64,000 nt of DNA, from contig NZ_CP114887.1 of the NCBI RefSeq assembly GCF_028747805.1, forward strand, positions 1,481,501-1,545,500, in the 5' to 3' direction. Of the stretch, positions 61,157 to 64,000 are shown piece by piece; the first letter of the stretch is position 1, and each line of letters begins with the position of its first letter. Position numbers and translations under genes: made by a program. The notes below the pieces were generated by a model, which had not been told where the DNA came from, made no database searches, and was given only the letters and a program-made list of their open reading frames with translations. The stretch comes from Solibacillus daqui. Lineage in GTDB: Bacteria; Bacillota; Bacilli; Bacillales_A; Planococcaceae.

Positions 61157-62058
61157 AATTAGAGATTAAAAATATATCAAAAACATTTAATGAAAAAATG
61201 GTGCTCAATAATTTTTCAATGGAAATAGAAAAGGGAGAATGTGTCGGTTTAATTGGTCCAAATGGTGCAGGAAAATCTACATTAATAAAAATTATTTCAG
61301 ATATCATGTTCCCAAATAATGGGAAAGTCTTATTGAATGGGGTAAAAGTTTCAAAGATGAAGGAAGAAATCGGTTACTTACCACAATATCCAAACTTTTT
61401 TCATTGGATGACAGCTAAAGAAACGTTAATGTTTATGGGGCAGCTTTCAGGTTTAAAAAAGGAGGTATTAATAGCCGCTATTCCAGAAATTTTGGCTAAA
61501 GTTGGATTAAAGGACGAAGAAAATTCAAAAGTCAGTATCTTTTCTGGGGGGATGAAGCAGCGACTGGGGATTGCACAAGCATTATTACATAAACCGTCAT
61601 TACTTATAATGGATGAACCTGTATCTGCATTAGATCCAGTTGGGAGAAGAGAAGTATTAAACCTGATAAAAGAGATAAAAAAAGATACAACCATCTTATT
61701 ATCCACCCATATTTTAAGTGATGCCGAAGAAATCTGTGAACGATTTATCATTATTAAGAATGGAATAAAAGTAGAGGATGCACCTATTACAGAGCTTTTA
61801 AAACGCAATAGCAATAATCAAATTCAATTAACAATTACAGCAAACGACTTAAATTGGCTTGATACTGTTAGAAGTCTACCTTATGTAGAAAATGTAGAGA
61901 TGATTGGACATAAGGTCAAAATAAAAGTTAAGAGTATCGAGAAAAATAAGAATAAATTGCTTGAAAGTGCGCTTATGCATGATGTGAATTTAACTCATTT
62001 TGAAATGTATAGTGAAACCTTAGAAGATATCTTTTTAAAATTGGTGGTGCAAAAATGA
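61153..62058 (+). CDS. ABC transporter ATPase (YxlF-like)
   Basis: A 301-residue ABC ATPase of the drug/bacitracin exporter type. Walker A is GPNGAGKST (about 35-43), the Q-loop is GYLPQYPNFF, and the signature is FSGGMKQRLG (about 133-142). Walker B is LLIMDEPVSALDP (about 152-164), and the switch is LLSTHILSD. A C-terminal extension of about 80 residues (NNQIQLTITAND, VKIKVKS) is typical of this group. The TTG start overlaps the PLDc_N gene; the permease gene overlaps its end. It powers an exporter of unknown substrate. Confidence 0.88.
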   Translation: MKLEIKNISKTFNEKMVLNNFSMEIEKGECVGLIGPNGAGKSTLIKIISDIMFPNNGKVLLNGVKVSKMKEEIGYLPQYPNFFHWMTAKETLMFMGQLSGLKKEVLIAAIPEILAKVGLKDEENSKVSIFSGGMKQRLGIAQALLHKPSLLIMDEPVSALDPVGRREVLNLIKEIKKDTTILLSTHILSDAEEICERFIIIKNGIKVEDAPITELLKRNSNNQIQLTITANDLNWLDTVRSLPYVENVEMIGHKVKIKVKSIEKNKNKLLESALMHDVNLTHFEMYSETLEDIFLKLVVQK

Positions 62059-62843
62059 GCAAATGGATCGTGCTAATGAAAAAAGAATTTGTTCAAATGA
62101 TTCGTGATTTTAGGATAGTTTGGTTACCAATCGCTTTTATGTTTTTAGGTGCAACGCAACCAGTAGTCAATTACTATTTACCATCAATTTTAAAGTCTAT
62201 AGGAGGTAGTCAGGGAATTACAATTGACCCAAACATGGCTCAGTTAGAGGGAGGGGAAGTATTAGCCAGTACGTTAGCTTCACAATTTGATCAGCTAGGA
62301 ATAATGATACTGGTTATCGCTATTATGGGAATTATTCAAACAGATAAAACTAACGGAATGCTTTCCTTCATTTTAACACGACCTGTTGCAGTACCTTCCT
62401 ATATTGCTAGTAAAGTTGTTTCAAATTATATATTACTAGCTATTAGTGTTTCCGTTGGCTATTTTACTTCATATATATACGTGAATTATCTATTTACTTC
62501 GGTACCACTTTCACAAGTCTTTGTTGGACTCATCTTCTACCTTGTGTGGCTTTTGTTTATTGTATCGTTTACAACGATGGTTAGTACCATTTTTAAAAGT
62601 CAGGGTGTTATTGCGTTAATTTCAATTGGAACCCTTCTAGGTTGTAGATTAGTAATAGGTCTAAGTCCGATAGTTGATCATGTTAATCCCGCTGTTATGA
62701 GTAAATACGCAATCGAATACCTAAGTAATGGGGTGATTCATTCGAACATAATAAGTAGTAGCCTATTTACGTTTGCCTGGCTATTAGTAATATTTATTAC
62801 GATTTACTATTGGATTTTTAATAAAAAATTTACTACCGAGTAA
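62055..62843 (+). CDS. ABC-2 type permease (YxlG-like)
   Basis: A 262-residue permease with six membrane helices. It starts with the amphipathic KWIVLMKKEFVQMIRDFRIV elbow helix typical of ABC-2 permeases. It has TDKTNGMLSFILTRPVAVPS (about 95-114), the coupling region, and a long outer loop after helix 1 (residues 46-75). It overlaps the ATPase gene by four bases (ATGA) and is translationally coupled. With the PLDc_N protein and the ATPase it forms a three-gene module like yxlEFG. Confidence 0.85.
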   Translation: MSKWIVLMKKEFVQMIRDFRIVWLPIAFMFLGATQPVVNYYLPSILKSIGGSQGITIDPNMAQLEGGEVLASTLASQFDQLGIMILVIAIMGIIQTDKTNGMLSFILTRPVAVPSYIASKVVSNYILLAISVSVGYFTSYIYVNYLFTSVPLSQVFVGLIFYLVWLLFIVSFTTMVSTIFKSQGVIALISIGTLLGCRLVIGLSPIVDHVNPAVMSKYAIEYLSNGVIHSNIISSSLFTFAWLLVIFITIYYWIFNKKFTTE

Positions 62844-62859
62844 TGAATTTCGCATAAGG

Positions 62860-62900
62860 AAAGCAGCATGGCTACGTTTGGCTATGCTGCTTTTTTTTAA
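62860..62900 (+). terminator. Terminator of the YxlEFG-like operon
   Basis: AAAGCAGCATGGC pairs with GCTATGCTGCTTT (one mismatch) around TACGTTTG, followed by a run of T. Confidence 0.87.
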
Positions 62901-62977
62901 TTTTATACCATGTTACGGAACGATTTAAATAATAGTAAAGCATATAAAAACCACTTAATTTTGATTTAATTATAACT

Positions 62978-63997
62978 TTATAATCCTTGTTTCCAGTAAA
63001 AATAATTCCCATGACCATCTGTTTGGTGCAGCGTTTTCTTTGAGAATGTTTGACCTTGATTAATGAAATCTACATGTAAATCCCCATCAAATATATTGTT
63101 ATAAATATGATAAATGCTGTGCTGGTTACTTAATTGTTGTAGTAATTCCAGTAAATCATGTTTGAGTTGTGATGGAAACTGATTCGCTACATGTGTGTGA
63201 AAAATGACAATTTGAGTTGCTTTGTACGCTTCATTTGCCAATAGTTTAGGAAGTAGCGCGGTGAAATCTCCTGTCAATAACTGCTTTTCACATTGTTCAT
63301 GTATTGGTCGAGCACGTTCTAGATTCAATTTACGCTCGATAATCTCTGGCCATATTAAACTTTGTAGCCATAGATATTGCTCCTCATCATTTACGTCAAT
63401 AATATTTAAATCGATGCCAATCCGGTTGTGGATGATTGGCTTCTGCGTGATTACTATCGGGTCTCCCAAATTTTTTGCATATAGGGTTAATGGACTCGTT
63501 TCATCGCCGAACGTAATTGTTTCATTTTGTTGAATGTTGTAGTGATAGCGATCTACATTTAATAACAAACCGGCACTTGTACCAATTTCGATGATTGTTA
63601 ACGGCTTTTCCACTTCAGCTGCAATTTCAGACAATAGGGGATATAAATAGCTTGCTCGCTGGACTTCATTTGTTTGAACGAGTTTCGTTTGAAAAAGTTG
63701 AATAAGTTCATGCTGATATTCCTTGCAAAAGGCAATTAGTAATTGAAAGCTTTGTTCTAAGTTAGCGTCCTTTGGATTATCAAATACCTGTTTCAACGCT
63801 GTTTCATTTTGAACCGCCAAGTATTGAACCGCCGCAAAAAATAAATTAGGCTTTGGCTGTGTGTGTGGAATATGCATGATTACATTTAATAATGGCTCAT
63901 GTGTAATGATACGCCTGCACCAATATTCATAGAGAGGGCTTTTACCTTTCGCTTCATTATTTGCAAAGCGTAGAAATGTTGCTTTTAACTTTTCCAT
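62978..63997 (-). CDS. DUF2332 family protein
   Basis: A 339-residue soluble protein. The motif IIEIGTSAGLLLNVDRYHYN (about 135-154) resembles a Rossmann/methyltransferase glycine loop, and QIVIFHTHVANQFP (about 265) and DGDLHVDFIN (about 305) are further conserved-looking blocks of DUF2332. A methyltransferase-like fold is plausible but unproven. The ATG lies three bases from the window edge, so the ribosome site and promoter are outside. The gene looks complete. Confidence 0.82.
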   Translation of the reverse strand: MEKLKATFLRFANNEAKGKSPLYEYWCRRIITHEPLLNVIMHIPHTQPKPNLFFAAVQYLAVQNETALKQVFDNPKDANLEQSFQLLIAFCKEYQHELIQLFQTKLVQTNEVQRASYLYPLLSEIAAEVEKPLTIIEIGTSAGLLLNVDRYHYNIQQNETITFGDETSPLTLYAKNLGDPIVITQKPIIHNRIGIDLNIIDVNDEEQYLWLQSLIWPEIIERKLNLERARPIHEQCEKQLLTGDFTALLPKLLANEAYKATQIVIFHTHVANQFPSQLKHDLLELLQQLSNQHSIYHIYNNIFDGDLHVDFINQGQTFSKKTLHQTDGHGNYFYWKQGL

Positions 63998-64000
63998 ATT

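Overview
The window is low-GC DNA from a Gram-positive, Bacillus-like bacterium. A member of the Planococcaceae (Lysinibacillus/Solibacillus type) fits best, although no rRNA or marker gene fixes the genus. Reasons: AT-rich sequence, strong AGGAGG-type ribosome binding sites with frequent TTG and GTG starts, T-box and TPP leaders, BirA and Fur boxes of Bacillus type, Rgg/NprR-like peptide-sensor regulators, and Bacillus-typical families (DUF2812, DUF3021, HXXEE, PLDc_N, ResC, a second-type MetRS). It looks chromosomal. I see no rRNA, tRNA, CRISPR array, transposase or prophage.

Layout. 1-6.9 kb: small zinc-ribbon proteins, a lactate/malate dehydrogenase remnant, an MFS exporter divergent from an XRE-TPR regulator with three 17-bp palindromes between them, a chemoreceptor, and a GrpB-like gene followed by a broken cupin gene. 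7-13 kb: an amidohydrolase divergent from an Rgg-like regulator, a secreted or anchored transglutaminase-like protein, and a LytTR regulator overlapping a DUF3021 membrane partner. 13-17 kb: a phosphodiesterase/UMF1 transporter operon and another MFS pump. 17-19.6 kb: thiamine salvage thiM-thiD-thiE behind two tandem TPP riboswitches, each with its own terminator. 19.7-23 kb: quinone oxidoreductase, amidohydrolase-2 and a large unknown protein. 23.1-30.6 kb: a Met-specific T-box, metG, a histidine phosphatase and DUF2812; then an island with a HAF-repeat gene and small ORFs; then a second DUF2812 copy.

31-38 kb: bioY-bioB under two BirA operators; a convergent ferric-siderophore ABC operon (binding lipoprotein, two permeases, ATPase); and divergent from it a ferredoxin/thioredoxin-reductase-like flavoprotein, with a Fur box on each side of the shared promoter region. 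38-42 kb: VanY-type carboxypeptidase, a palindromic intergenic element, and a UvrA-like two-ABC protein. 42-51 kb: a MerR-like coiled-coil protein, a GNAT, an AAA ATPase, an AIM24 protein, a coiled-coil protein, a PepT-like peptidase, CheW, DedA, a deoxyribosyltransferase, and an ECF sigma factor with a membrane anti-sigma-like partner. 51-64 kb: an accessory stretch with three more acetyltransferases, a Bcr/CflA pump, a MerR-DUF4260 pair with a classic 19-bp-spacer operator, orphan ResC, a GNAT gene bracketed by related hairpins, HXXEE, a YxlEFG-like ABC exporter module divergent from a winged-helix regulator, and DUF2332.

Metabolic theme: several loci are scavenging systems switched by the end product (thiamine, biotin, iron, methionyl-tRNA). 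The accessory theme is one-component and peptide-sensor regulators paired with exporters or membrane partners. The strongest leads for something undescribed are the palindrome array at 2369-2493, the DUF2812-flanked HAF island at 25.7-30 kb, the hairpin-bracketed GNAT at 58.4-59.4 kb, and the winged-helix/YxlEFG-like module at 60.3-62.8 kb.
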